A stretch of 35,337 bases of DNA from JBCBXA01 sp039816825 (GTDB lineage Bacteria; Pseudomonadota; Alphaproteobacteria; Rhizobiales; Rhizobiaceae). Within the stretch, counting starts at the first letter, position 1. Each line of letters begins with the position of its first letter. The stretch spans positions 1 to 35,337 of the forward strand of contig JBCBXA010000024.1 in NCBI GenBank assembly GCA_039816825.1. Reading direction: 5' to 3'. Of the stretch, positions 1 through 8,297 are shown one piece after another. The notes below the pieces were generated by a model. The model was given only the letters and a program-made list of their open reading frames with translations, had not been told where the DNA came from and did not search any database. Made by a program: the position numbers and the translations under genes.

Positions 1-1
1 C

Positions 2-976
2 GACCTCGACCGGGCCCACGGTCGGGCTCTGTCTTCCCAGAGCCTGCTGCCGGACGTTGTCAGGGCTTCGGAGCGCTTCAAGCGTCTCGCCGCTGATGAG
101 GCGCAGGAGGGAGCCCTAACGGGCACGGCCGGCTCGGGATCGGTGGTTCAGCTCCTGCGCCAGATGAGCGCGCAGCTGGACGAGTTGGCGATCTCGATCC
201 AGACGTCCCGCGAACGCACCCAGTCGCTCTTCGAGGAGGGTGGCGAGCAACTCAGCCGCATGCGGGCGCTTGTTTCCGGGCAGGGGCCTGTGCAGCCGCG
301 GGCAGACAGTTTCGGTGAAGAGGCGGTGCTGTTGTCCGGCGTGATTTCTTCGCTGCAGGAGACATCGATAGCGCCATCGGTTCGCCGGGCTGCCGAGGAT
401 CTTTCGCTGGGCTTCATCGCTCCGGTTGCTGACGGATCGTCAGAGGAACTGGCCGATCGTCAGACCGCCGTCATGGCAACGGTCCGTGCGTCGGTGGATG
501 CCCAGAGCCAGGCATTGGCGCAGGCGGCCGATGACATTCTGGCCGAGCCGCGCGTCGATAGCCGACGGTTCGTGCCACTCTCCAGCGCCGAGGCAGTGCT
601 TCGCTACGCCGGAGACTTTGCGCCGTCCTGGGCTGGAGCGATCTCGATCGATCTTCTCCCTGCGGTGCTGGTCCTGATGCTGGGTGTGGCCCACGCCGCC
701 ATGCGGCGCGATCTGAACCTGTTGCAACCTGCGGATCGCATCACCGCCGCTGAGATGATGCAGGCTGTCAGCCTCTATCAAACCCTTGAAGGCGCGCGTG
801 CCGCGCCGACCCCACATCCGCAGCCTCACCCACATTCCATGCCAGACAGTGCCACGCCGCAGGACCCTGAGCCGCGACCAGATCCGCAGATGGACGCAGA
901 ACCTGCCAGCAAACCCGTTGAAACGCCACGATTGCGGGCCGTCGATGGTGACGGTCAGAGCGGCGGGTCGGCCTAG
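2..976 (+). CDS. Unrecognised membrane-associated protein, 5' end outside the window
   Basis: The reading frame is open from the first bases to the TAG at 974-976, so the gene begins upstream and 324 residues are visible. The visible part is mostly helical and polar. It has one clear hydrophobic segment (around LLPAVLVLMLGVAHAAM, coded near 650-705), followed by a Pro/His/Asp-rich tail of about 70 residues that is probably disordered. A GTG at 143 is an internal start option, but nothing favours it over continuation. The ClpP-like gene begins 5 bases after the stop, so the two are probably co-transcribed and both membrane-linked. I do not recognise a family. A missing N-terminal region with more membrane segments is likely but unseen. 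Confidence 0.7.
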   Translation, partial: DLDRAHGRALSSQSLLPDVVRASERFKRLAADEAQEGALTGTAGSGSVVQLLRQMSAQLDELAISIQTSRERTQSLFEEGGEQLSRMRALVSGQGPVQPRADSFGEEAVLLSGVISSLQETSIAPSVRRAAEDLSLGFIAPVADGSSEELADRQTAVMATVRASVDAQSQALAQAADDILAEPRVDSRRFVPLSSAEAVLRYAGDFAPSWAGAISIDLLPAVLVLMLGVAHAAMRRDLNLLQPADRITAAEMMQAVSLYQTLEGARAAPTPHPQPHPHSMPDSATPQDPEPRPDPQMDAEPASKPVETPRLRAVDGDGQSGGSA

Positions 977-981
977 CATCC

Positions 982-1815
982 ATGGCGCTGACGCTCTCCA
1001 CACCGGCCAATCGAAACGACACGGCGAATGAGCCCGTGCGCACGCCCGTCGTTTTGCGCATCAGCGATGCCATGGTGATGCGTGTCGTTTTTTACGCCTT
1101 GCTTGGTGTTACGGCGGTGATCCTCCTGCGGGACTTTCAGGCCATGCGTGCCAGCGACTTCGGTTCGCAACCTGCGCCGGCGGTCCAGCCTGTTCTGCCC
1201 GCACTGCCTCAGGTCACGCCCGTCGAGACAGGCGATGATGGTGGCGGCGATGTCCGCCGCGCTCCCGATGTCGTCACTGACCTCGATCAGCTGCGGCAGC
1301 CGCTCCTCATCGACCTCGTCAGTGATGGTGTGCTGCGCTTGACCGGCACCATTGAACCGGGAAGCGCGGCGCGCTTTGCTGAAAAGACCGCCCAACAGGC
1401 TGAATATGTGCAAGTCGTTGAACTCGACTCACCGGGTGGGTCGGTGGTGGATGCCCTCAACATATCCGAAGCCATTCGGGAAGCGGGATGGAACACGCGC
1501 GTTCGGAGTGGTTCCCTGTGCGCTTCGTCCTGTCCGCTCATTCTATCAGGCGGTGTGGAGCGCCGGGTTGGAGATGGCGCGGCTGTTGGCGTCCATCAGG
1601 TCTTCACAACGGCGGAAGATGATCGCAGCCGGGCGGACTCCATTTCCGGCACACAAACGCTCACAGCGCGCATCGCCCGCCATCTGGATGCGATGGGCGT
1701 GGACGGCCAGGTCTGGGTGCACGCGCTCGAGACACCACCGCAATATCTCTACTATTTTACGCAGGACGAGCTGACCGAGTTGAGCTTGGCGACATCGGTG
1801 GATGGCGATCTCTAG
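982..1815 (+). CDS. Periplasmic ClpP-fold (COG3904-like) protein with N-terminal membrane anchor
   Basis: The 277-residue protein has a hydrophobic anchor at about residues 33-50 and then a ClpP/crotonase-like domain. The motif LDSPGGSV (148-155) matches the oxyanion-loop signature of the ClpP/SppA superfamily. CASSC (180-184) sits where ClpP has its nucleophilic serine, and His205 follows Ser182 by 23 residues, close to the Ser-His spacing of ClpP, so a catalytic Ser-His pair is plausible. Cys180 and Cys184 could form a disulfide in the periplasm. This arrangement fits the predicted periplasmic proteins of COG3904; their substrate is not established. The gene follows the preceding membrane protein after 5 bases. 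Its stop overlaps that of the convergent L,D-transpeptidase in a shared CTAG. Confidence 0.8.
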   Translation: MALTLSTPANRNDTANEPVRTPVVLRISDAMVMRVVFYALLGVTAVILLRDFQAMRASDFGSQPAPAVQPVLPALPQVTPVETGDDGGGDVRRAPDVVTDLDQLRQPLLIDLVSDGVLRLTGTIEPGSAARFAEKTAQQAEYVQVVELDSPGGSVVDALNISEAIREAGWNTRVRSGSLCASSCPLILSGGVERRVGDGAAVGVHQVFTTAEDDRSRADSISGTQTLTARIARHLDAMGVDGQVWVHALETPPQYLYYFTQDELTELSLATSVDGDL

Positions 1816-2381
1816 CGCACGTCGAAAATGATGGGTCCTGGCACGTGGTCCAGCCGTTGGAGCATTTGCTCCATGTGATGTGGGGCAAGGGCCAGACAGC
1901 CTTCCGTTCCCTTTTCAGGATCATCGGGCGCGAGATGGAAGAAAATGGCACTCCCCCTGTTTCGGCTTCGCCGGTGCATGTTCCAGTCGAGGGCAAACAT
2001 CAGGTCGTAGAGCCTGTCTTTGCGCCAAAGGCGCTCATGGCTTGCCGCGAAGGGCAGCTTCACCGCCCGGTTGTAAGCGGCGTGATCGGGCGCGTCGCAC
2101 CAGCCGTCCCGTCGCGAGATCGGCCGCAAGCGCTCGGCACGCAAGCGTCGCCTGATTGTCCTGTCTTGCCGGACATGGCCTCGCAGCAGTTCGTACCGGC
2201 CAATAGGTGTTGCGCCATCGCCCTCGCGCTTGCGGGCTGTCATGCCCGCCGAGCCCAGGCGGCATGGCCAAGCTTCAGTACCGAGCTGTAAGAGTGCGAG
2301 CGCAGGATTTTGGCCGGGTTTCCGCCGCACACGGATGATGACGCTCTTCGCGTCTTTCGACTTGCGATCACGCCCGTTCAC
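1812..2381 (-). CDS. L,D-transpeptidase family protein (YkuD catalytic domain)
   Basis: Most of the protein is a YkuD domain. It has the early block KREGDGATPIG, then DGWCDAP and YNR, and the catalytic His in FFHLAP. The catalytic Cys lies in TEGCLAL, 13 residues after that His and 28 residues from the C-terminus. The family cross-links peptidoglycan stems through a thioester on this Cys. No signal peptide is visible, and the N-terminus is basic, as in short alphaproteobacterial members of the family. The frame extends to a TTG at 2420. I chose the GTG at 2381 because homologous sequence begins only shortly downstream, but the start is uncertain. It is divergent from the response regulator gene and convergent with the ClpP-like gene, sharing the CTAG at 1812-1815. 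Confidence 0.83.
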   Translation of the reverse strand: MNGRDRKSKDAKSVIIRVRRKPGQNPALALLQLGTEAWPCRLGSAGMTARKREGDGATPIGRYELLRGHVRQDRTIRRRLRAERLRPISRRDGWCDAPDHAAYNRAVKLPFAASHERLWRKDRLYDLMFALDWNMHRRSRNRGSAIFFHLAPDDPEKGTEGCLALAPHHMEQMLQRLDHVPGPIIFDVR

Positions 2382-2425
2382 AATCGGCTCGCGCTCCTGT
2401 GCCACACAAGTGCCATACAATGACG

Positions 2426-2477
2426 TTGGTTTTAGTAGCCTTTACCGAGCGCTTCGGCCATTGTCGTTCAAAACCAA
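2426..2477. promoter_or_regulatory. Inverted repeat in the divergent intergenic region
   Basis: TTGGTTTT (2426-2433) and AAAACCAA (2470-2477) are perfect inverted repeats 36 bases apart. They lie between the leftward L,D-transpeptidase and the rightward response regulator. A small hairpin, CCGA-GCGCT-TCGG (2445-2457), sits between the arms. The position suits a regulator binding site, but no known consensus is matched. Confidence 0.3.
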
Positions 2478-2504
2478 TGACGTCGCCTACCCTGGAGCCT
2501 TCCC

Positions 2505-3188
2505 ATGTCCGCACGCAGCATCCTTCTTGTCGATGATGATGACGATCTTCGCGAAGGTCTGATTGAGCAGCTTGGGCTCTATGAGGAGTTCACGATCACG
2601 TCTCAAGACACGGCAACCAAGGGCGTTCAGGCCGCACGCGCTGACCATGTCGATCTTTTGATCATGGATGTTGGCCTGCCGGATATGGATGGCCGCGAAG
2701 CCGTCAAGCTCCTGCGAAAAGGTGGCTTCAAGTCACCCATCATCATGTTGACGGGCCAGGACACAGATTCTGACACCATCCTTGGCCTTGAAGCCGGTGC
2801 CAATGATTATGTCACCAAGCCCTTCAAGTTTGCGGTGCTGCTGGCCCGTATTCGGGCTCAACTGCGTCAGTTTGAGCAGTCGGAAGACGCGACTTTCACG
2901 ATTGGGCCATACACATTCCGCCCAAGCCAGAAAATGCTGCTCGAGGGTGCGAACTCTAAGATTCGCCTTACGGAAAAGGAAACCGCCATCCTGAAATATC
3001 TCTATCGTGCCGAGCGGAAAGTTGTGACCCGCGACGTGCTGCTGGAAGAGGTTTGGGGCTACAATTCGGGTGTGACCACCCACACGCTGGAGACACACGT
3101 CTACCGGCTGAGGCAGAAAATCGAAAAAGACCCTTCAAATGCCCAATTGCTGGTTACAGAAGGTGGCGGGTACAAACTCAACCCGTAA
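2505..3188 (+). CDS. OmpR/PhoB-family response regulator
   Basis: The 227-residue protein has a receiver domain at residues 5-120. It contains the acidic cluster DDDDD (10-14), phosphoacceptor Asp55 in IMDVGLPDMDG, the switch Thr in MLTGQD and the conserved Lys in VTKPFK. A winged-helix DNA-binding domain follows (about 130-225), with the typical LTEKE, VVTRDVLLEEVWG, THTLETHVYRLRQKI and GGGYKL blocks. It should be a phosphorylation-controlled transcription factor. No histidine kinase gene is adjacent, so it is an orphan in this window. The ATG at 2505 is preceded by CTGGAG at good ribosome-binding spacing. The cyclic-nucleotide-binding gene follows on the same strand. Confidence 0.93.
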   Translation: MSARSILLVDDDDDLREGLIEQLGLYEEFTITSQDTATKGVQAARADHVDLLIMDVGLPDMDGREAVKLLRKGGFKSPIIMLTGQDTDSDTILGLEAGANDYVTKPFKFAVLLARIRAQLRQFEQSEDATFTIGPYTFRPSQKMLLEGANSKIRLTEKETAILKYLYRAERKVVTRDVLLEEVWGYNSGVTTHTLETHVYRLRQKIEKDPSNAQLLVTEGGGYKLNP

Positions 3189-3209
3189 CGATTCGAAGCC
3201 TCGCAGCCA

Positions 3210-3722
3210 TTGGACCGCGATCCCGCTTCGTCCAATTCACGGTCTGGCAACTTGGCACTTGATGACGAAATCGCGCTTTTCGCGCAGATCCCCTTCTTTG
3301 CAGGTTTTGAGACCGAGCATTTGAGGTTGCTTGCCTTTGGTGCCGAGAAGCGCCGACTCCGGGCGGGCGGTCATCTGTTCCGTGAAGGCGATCTCGCCGA
3401 TGGGGCTTATGTCGTCCGTCAGGGAGGGGTCGCCACACGTCATCCGCAGGCAGACTCGCCTGAAGAGCGTATTGAGCGAACTTATCGTCCCGGGTCGATT
3501 GTCGAGCCGATGACGCTCATCTCACTTTCAAAGCGCCCCTACGACGCCGTGTGTACTGAAGACACGGAGGTTCTACGCATCTCCCGGGCGCTGTTCGTGC
3601 GCATGTTGAGCGAGTATCCGCATCTCGCCGTCATGCTTCGGGATCGGGTGGGTAACGAGCTGAAAGGCTTCATCGGCAAGCTCGACGGCGTGCTTGACCT
3701 TCTCGACGACACCGAGGCGTAG
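3210..3722 (+). CDS. Stand-alone cyclic-nucleotide-binding domain protein (Crp/Fnr-like sensor domain)
   Basis: About 170 residues form a cNMP-binding beta-roll. Signs are the LFAQIPFFAGF entry helix, LRAGGHLFREGDLADGAYVVRQG (the turn around the ligand pocket) and RPGSIVEPMTLI. No helix-turn-helix follows, so it is a sensor module without a DNA-binding domain and probably not a direct transcription factor. No ATG start fits. TTG codons at 3210 and 3252 are both possible; the second begins LALDDEIALF, which resembles the usual N-terminus of this family. It lies 21 bases after the response regulator, so the pair may be functionally linked. The ligand is unknown. Confidence 0.8.
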   Translation: MDRDPASSNSRSGNLALDDEIALFAQIPFFAGFETEHLRLLAFGAEKRRLRAGGHLFREGDLADGAYVVRQGGVATRHPQADSPEERIERTYRPGSIVEPMTLISLSKRPYDAVCTEDTEVLRISRALFVRMLSEYPHLAVMLRDRVGNELKGFIGKLDGVLDLLDDTEA

Positions 3723-3732
3723 TTGGCGCAGT

Positions 3733-4533
3733 CTAGAAGCTGTAGTCTGCGATGATGGGCACATGGTCCGAGGGTTTTTCCCAGGACCGCGCGTCGCGCA
3801 GAAGTTCCATGTCGGTCAGTTTCTCAACCAGCGCCGGCGCGTGCCAGATATGGTCCAGTCGGCGACCGCGATTGTTGGCCGTCCAGTCCTTTGACCGGTA
3901 GCTCCACCAGCTGAACAGGATTTCGTCTGGGCCAAAATGTTCTCGCACCGCATCGCGCCAGCCGCCAGCGTCGCGGACCGCGTCCAGCAGTTCCACTTCC
4001 ACCGGCGTGTGGCTCACCACTTTCAGGAGTTGCTTGTGAGACCAGACATCCTCTTCCCGCGGTGCGATGTTGAGGTCGCCGACAAGAATCGAAGGAATGC
4101 CCCCCGCATCGGCCTGGACGGCCTTCATCTGTTCGAGGAACTTGAGCTTGTGGTCGAACTTGGGGTTGATGGCCGGATCGGGCTCGTCACCCCCGGCAGG
4201 GACGTAGAAATTATGAATGCGAACAGGGCCTGCGTCGCTGTCGAACACGGCTGATACGTGGCGCGCATCGCCCATTTCGACATAGTCATCGCGTTCGATG
4301 GCTCGCAGGGGGCGCTTTGATAGGATCGCCACACCATGGTAGGCCTTCATCCCATGCAGGGCGACGTGCTCGTAGCCGGCGCTCCGAAAAGCCTTGGCCG
4401 GAAACTGATCATCCATGCACTTGGTTTCCTGAAGGCACAGAATGTCGGGCGCGTGGCTTTCCAGAAACGTTGTGACGAGCCCCGCCCGCAGGCGCACGGA
4501 ATTGATGTTCCAGGTGGTGATGCGTGTGGCCAT
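3733..4533 (-). CDS. xthA: Exodeoxyribonuclease III (AP endonuclease)
   Basis: The 266-residue protein matches the ExoIII/endonuclease-exonuclease-phosphatase fold from end to end. It shows WNINSVR (Asn9), LCLQETK (metal-binding Glu36), NFYVPAGGDEPD, the GDLNIAP metal/catalytic block, NNRGRRLDHIW, and the terminal SDHVPI with the catalytic Asp-His. The enzyme cuts DNA 5' to abasic sites and degrades 3' ends in base excision repair. The ATG is preceded by GAGGA five bases upstream. It is downstream of lolA but separated from it by a terminator-like hairpin, so it may have its own promoter. A 9-bp-stem palindrome lies just upstream. Confidence 0.97.
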   Translation of the reverse strand: MATRITTWNINSVRLRAGLVTTFLESHAPDILCLQETKCMDDQFPAKAFRSAGYEHVALHGMKAYHGVAILSKRPLRAIERDDYVEMGDARHVSAVFDSDAGPVRIHNFYVPAGGDEPDPAINPKFDHKLKFLEQMKAVQADAGGIPSILVGDLNIAPREEDVWSHKQLLKVVSHTPVEVELLDAVRDAGGWRDAVREHFGPDEILFSWWSYRSKDWTANNRGRRLDHIWHAPALVEKLTDMELLRDARSWEKPSDHVPIIADYSF

Positions 4534-4543
4534 AGCAGTCCTC

Positions 4544-4570
4544 GGGTCATCTGCGATGCGGAGATGACCC
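4544..4570 (-). promoter_or_regulatory. Perfect palindrome in the xthA leader
   Basis: GGGTCATCT (4544-4552) and AGATGACCC (4562-4570) form a perfect 9-bp stem around a 9-base loop. It lies directly upstream of the GAGGA ribosome-binding site of xthA. It could be an operator, an RNA leader hairpin or the tail of an old terminator; no T-run follows it. Confidence 0.35.
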
Positions 4571-4628
4571 TGCTAGCCGAATGGTCGTGGTTTCGAAAGC
4601 GCCAGAAGCGCCGCCACACAGGAAAAGA

Positions 4629-4659
4629 CTAGGGTCTTGACCCTGGGTCCTGACCCTAG
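4629..4659 (-). terminator. Intrinsic terminator of lolA
   Basis: CTAGGGTC (4629-4636) pairs with GACCCTAG (4652-4659), and the loop contains a second palindrome GACCC-T-GGGTC (4639-4649). Read leftward, the stem begins within the lolA stop codon and is followed by TCTTTTCC. This suits a Rho-independent terminator with a nested alternative fold. Confidence 0.6.
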
Positions 4660-5312
4660 CTTCTTGAGGCCCGCACTTCGTCGTAGGGCACTCTGAATAC
4701 GCTGCGGGCAAATGTGACGCCATCACGCACATCGAACACGAGCACTTGGGTCTCACCGCCCTGCTCATCAATCGTGTTCCATTGGCGCAGGTCGTAGGTG
4801 GCGGTATCGAACATCATCTTGATGCGCTGATTGCCGAAAACGGACTTGTTGCCCAGCTCAACAATGGTCAGGCCCTGATCCTCCTGCACGCTTTTGACGG
4901 AGTCGGAGTCCAGCGTGATTTCGTTGCCGAGCAGAAGCTTCAGTGGGGTCTTGTTGAGCGGGTAGACCTTCCAATTCTTCAGCTTCTTATTGTGCACGAA
5001 GACGCCCTTGCCGTCCGAGATGATGCGGAGCGGATAGCTCTCTTCATACTCGAACCGCACTTTGCCTGGGCGCTGAATGAAGAAACGACCCTCCACCTGA
5101 CGTCCGCGCGGGTCGATCTGCAGGAAGTTGCCAGTCATGGTTTTGACGCGGTTGAAGTGGGCCGTGATCTCGTTGAAGGCCTGCGTGTTGGCAGCGGCCG
5201 GGTTGGCCATGATGGCGCCAAAGGCAGCGCTGAGAGCCGCCGCGCCGCCGAGCGCCAAGGCGTCACGCCGTGTCATGAGAGATTTGGTTTGTGTCGGCAC
5301 CTGGGGGGTCAT
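4656..5312 (-). CDS. lolA: Outer-membrane lipoprotein carrier protein LolA
   Basis: The 218-residue protein has a signal sequence with a twin-arginine start (MTRRDALALGG...) and a hydrophobic stretch ending AANPAAANT-like near residue 42. A LolA domain follows: ITAHFNRVKTMTGNFLQ, GRFFIQRPGKVRFEY, YPLRIISDGKGVFVHN. LolA ferries lipoproteins across the periplasm from LolCDE to the outer membrane. The twin-arginine pair raises the possibility of Tat rather than Sec export. AAGGA lies nine bases before the ATG at 5312. It is downstream of ftsK on the same strand (148-base gap), an arrangement common in alphaproteobacteria. Confidence 0.93.
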   Translation of the reverse strand: MTPQVPTQTKSLMTRRDALALGGAAALSAAFGAIMANPAAANTQAFNEITAHFNRVKTMTGNFLQIDPRGRQVEGRFFIQRPGKVRFEYEESYPLRIISDGKGVFVHNKKLKNWKVYPLNKTPLKLLLGNEITLDSDSVKSVQEDQGLTIVELGNKSVFGNQRIKMMFDTATYDLRQWNTIDEQGGETQVLVFDVRDGVTFARSVFRVPYDEVRASRS

Positions 5313-5460
5313 CGTCTATCGTCCTTGATTGCCTGCCTGGGGGCTGCGCCTTTACTGGGTGGCGCAACAGTCGGCACTACTCGATACACATGGCCTGACA
5401 TCGTGGTGGTAGTTTGATCCTTCAATGGCTGAATGTGGATCAGGTTGCTGTTGTTGATCT

Positions 5461-8100
5461 TTATTGTACGAAATCGTCCTGGGCGCTGTCGGTGGGAACA
5501 AGGATTTCGCGTTTGCCAGCATGGTTGGCAGCGCTGATGATGCCTTCTTCTTCCATCCGCTCAATGATGGACGCCGCGCGGTTGTAACCGATGCCGAGCC
5601 GCCGCTGCACGTAGGAGGTGGAGGCCTTGCCGTCGCGCAGAACGATGGCCACCGCCTGATCGTACGGGTCGTCGCTTTCCGCCAAATTGCCTGTGCCTGC
5701 CGGGCCGGCACCATCGTCGCCCACCTCATCATCGTCTTCCGTGATGGCGTCGAGATATTCCGGCACGCCCTGTGCCTTGAGGTGGTTCACGATCTGCTCG
5801 ACCTCATCATCGTCCACAAATGCGCCATGGACGCGCTGGGTCTTTGATCCGTTGGCCATGAACAGCATGTCGCCCATGCCCAGAAGCTGTTCAGCGCCCT
5901 GCTCGCCGAGGATGGTGCGGCTGTCGATCTTCGATGACACAGAGAACGAAATCCGTGACGGGAAGTTGGCCTTGATGGTGCCCGTAATGACGTCAACCGA
6001 CGGGCGCTGCGTCGCCATGATGACGTGGATACCGGCTGCCCGTGCCATTTGGGCAAGGCGCTGAACGGCCCCTTCAATGTCCTTGCCGGCGACCATCATC
6101 AGGTCGGCCATCTCGTCAATGATGACGACGATGAACGGCATGTGTTCGAGGTTCAGATCTTCGGTTTCGTAGATCGCTTCGCCGGTCTCTCGGTCGTAGC
6201 CGGTCTGGATCGTACGCGTCAGCGGCTCGCCTTTGCGGGCGGCGTCCGCCACACGATTGTTGTAGCCGGTGATGTTGCGCACGCCGAGCTTCGACATGTT
6301 CTTATAGCGCTCTTCCATCTCGCGGACCGTCCATTTCAGCGCGACGACCGCCTTCTTCGGATCGGTCACAACGGGCGTGAGAAGATGCGGGATGCCGTCA
6401 TAGACGCTCAGTTCCAGCATTTTTGGATCGATCATGATCATGCGGCATTGCTCCGGCGAAAGCCGATAGAGCAGTGACAAGATCATGGTGTTGATCGAGA
6501 CCGATTTACCAGACCCAGTCGTGCCTGCCACGAGAAGGTGTGGGGTCTTGGCAAGGTCTGTCACGACGGGCTCGCCGCCAATCGTCTTGCCCAGACCAAG
6601 GGGCAGGCTGGCTTTGGACTTCTCATAGTCCTGACTTGCCATCAGTTCGCGCAGATAGACTGTCTCACGCCGCGCATTCGGCAGTTCGATGCCGATGGCG
6701 TTGCGGCCCGGGACCACAGCAACGCGGGCGGAGATGGCACTCATCGACCGGGCGATATCGTCGGCCAGGCCAATCACGCGCGATGATTTGATGCCCGGTG
6801 CCGGTTCCAGTTCGTAAAGCGTGACCACCGGGCCCGGACGAACGTTGATGATTTCGCCTTTCACACCGAAGTCGGCCAGCACGCTCTCCAGCATGCGTGC
6901 ATTCTGTTCGAGGGCCTCTGTGGACAGAGTATCATCGTGGACGATGTGCTTTGGTTCGGCCAGCAGAGTGACCGGCGGCAGTTCGAAGCTTCCATCGATG
7001 TTCAGGCTCGGCTGAGCTTCACGGATGACGCGCTTTGATTGTGCGATGGGGGCCGGACCTTCGGCCACGCGGCTTGCCGGAGCTGACGCAATGGGGGCGG
7101 CGGCAACGGGCGCTGCGGGCTGTGCAATGGGCTGATGCGCTGCAGGCTCTGGTGCCCATTGAGGCTCTATCGCGGTGTCTGAAAATCGGTGCGCATGTGG
7201 ATCGAGCGTCTCTACAGCATGATCGGCTTGGGTAAACTCCCCAGTCGGTTCGATCCCCATGCTGGGGGGATGCGATATTGTCTGGGGCGCAAGGCCAGCC
7301 TCCTCAGCTTCCAGTCGCGCTCTGCGCTCGGCCAGTGCACGAGCCCGTTCGGTGCGCCAGTCGCTGAACTTCAGCCATGAACGGTGGAGATGGTAGCGCG
7401 CCGTGAGCACGCCATGGGCCATAAGTCCGAGCAGCAGGCCGGGATCCCGGTCGCTTTCATCATCCATTTCACCCACTGCCTGGAGGTTTGGGGCAAAATC
7501 GTCTGCTGGCGTTCCCGAAGCGCCCGGGCGAGCCAGAAGATAGGACGCGTAGAGCAAACAGGGAGCAGCCATTGCCCCAAAGAGTACAAATAGGACGAGG
7601 GCCCAGACCCCACTGGGGAAGCCGCCCAGAAGATAGGCCGGCGCTTGAAGAATACCGTCGCCCACAATGCCGCCCAGCCCATTGGGCAGCGGCCAGGAAG
7701 CGAAGCGTGGCAGCGCGCCCAGGGCGGCGCTGGCTGAGACAGCGCCCGCGATCCAGACCAGCATTCGTTTGCGCAGAAAAGGCATGGGCGCGCCGAAGGT
7801 CATGCGCCAGGCAAGCAAGCCTGCCGGAATCAGGGTCGCAATCACGGCCAATCCCAAAAGCTGCATCAGAACGTCTGAGATGGATGCGCCGAAATAGCCC
7901 AGAAGATTGCTTGTCGGCCCGTTGGTGGCGTGGGTGATTGATGGGTCGCCAACCGACCAGGTCGCCAGGCTGGCTGCAACCGCCGCGACACCGGCAAACA
8001 ATGCGATTCCCGCAAGGCTGCGCAACGTGGCTGAGAACCCGCTCGTTGTGCCTGTCTGGTGGGCGGGGGCGCTGTTCGCTGAGAGACGGGATGAACGCAT
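5461..8100 (-). CDS. ftsK: DNA translocase FtsK
   Basis: The N-terminal part has four to five membrane segments (about residues 20-200), which anchor it at the division septum. An Ala/Pro-rich linker (about 250-390) leads to a RecA-like motor with Walker A GTTGSGKSVSIN and Walker B FIVVIIDEMADLM. The C-terminal gamma winged helix (DDPYDQAVAIVLRDGK ... RRLGIGYNRAASIIERME) recognises KOPS and activates XerCD. It pumps DNA to resolve chromosome dimers at division. I chose the ATG at 8100 (879 residues) because AGGT precedes it by seven bases; a TTG at 8148 would add 16 residues. A CtrA-type box lies upstream at 8182-8196. The length is typical. Confidence 0.97.
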   Translation of the reverse strand: MRSSRLSANSAPAHQTGTTSGFSATLRSLAGIALFAGVAAVAASLATWSVGDPSITHATNGPTSNLLGYFGASISDVLMQLLGLAVIATLIPAGLLAWRMTFGAPMPFLRKRMLVWIAGAVSASAALGALPRFASWPLPNGLGGIVGDGILQAPAYLLGGFPSGVWALVLFVLFGAMAAPCLLYASYLLARPGASGTPADDFAPNLQAVGEMDDESDRDPGLLLGLMAHGVLTARYHLHRSWLKFSDWRTERARALAERRARLEAEEAGLAPQTISHPPSMGIEPTGEFTQADHAVETLDPHAHRFSDTAIEPQWAPEPAAHQPIAQPAAPVAAAPIASAPASRVAEGPAPIAQSKRVIREAQPSLNIDGSFELPPVTLLAEPKHIVHDDTLSTEALEQNARMLESVLADFGVKGEIINVRPGPVVTLYELEPAPGIKSSRVIGLADDIARSMSAISARVAVVPGRNAIGIELPNARRETVYLRELMASQDYEKSKASLPLGLGKTIGGEPVVTDLAKTPHLLVAGTTGSGKSVSINTMILSLLYRLSPEQCRMIMIDPKMLELSVYDGIPHLLTPVVTDPKKAVVALKWTVREMEERYKNMSKLGVRNITGYNNRVADAARKGEPLTRTIQTGYDRETGEAIYETEDLNLEHMPFIVVIIDEMADLMMVAGKDIEGAVQRLAQMARAAGIHVIMATQRPSVDVITGTIKANFPSRISFSVSSKIDSRTILGEQGAEQLLGMGDMLFMANGSKTQRVHGAFVDDDEVEQIVNHLKAQGVPEYLDAITEDDDEVGDDGAGPAGTGNLAESDDPYDQAVAIVLRDGKASTSYVQRRLGIGYNRAASIIERMEEEGIISAANHAGKREILVPTDSAQDDFVQ

Positions 8101-8181
8101 GTCACTACCTGAAGCTGACGGAGCAAAATCGGCGCGCGGTGGGCGCAACCAAAACGTACTCCTACCCTAGGTGGCCATGGT

Positions 8182-8196
8182 TAAACGCCTGTTAAC
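8182..8196 (-). promoter_or_regulatory. CtrA box upstream of ftsK
   Basis: TTAA-ACGCCTG-TTAA matches the CtrA consensus TTAA-N7-TTAA exactly. With flanking bases it forms the palindrome GGTTAA-N7-TTAACC (8180-8198). It lies 82 bases upstream of the chosen ftsK start, a usual place for a cell-cycle regulator to act. Confidence 0.6.
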
Positions 8197-8297
8197 CAGC
8201 GGCCTGTTGCACAAGCGCGTCTCAAGGCGGAGGTCACAATCAAGGCGAGAGACTTCCCCGGGTTGCCTGCGGCATTCCCCTGCGCTTCTGCGGCTCG

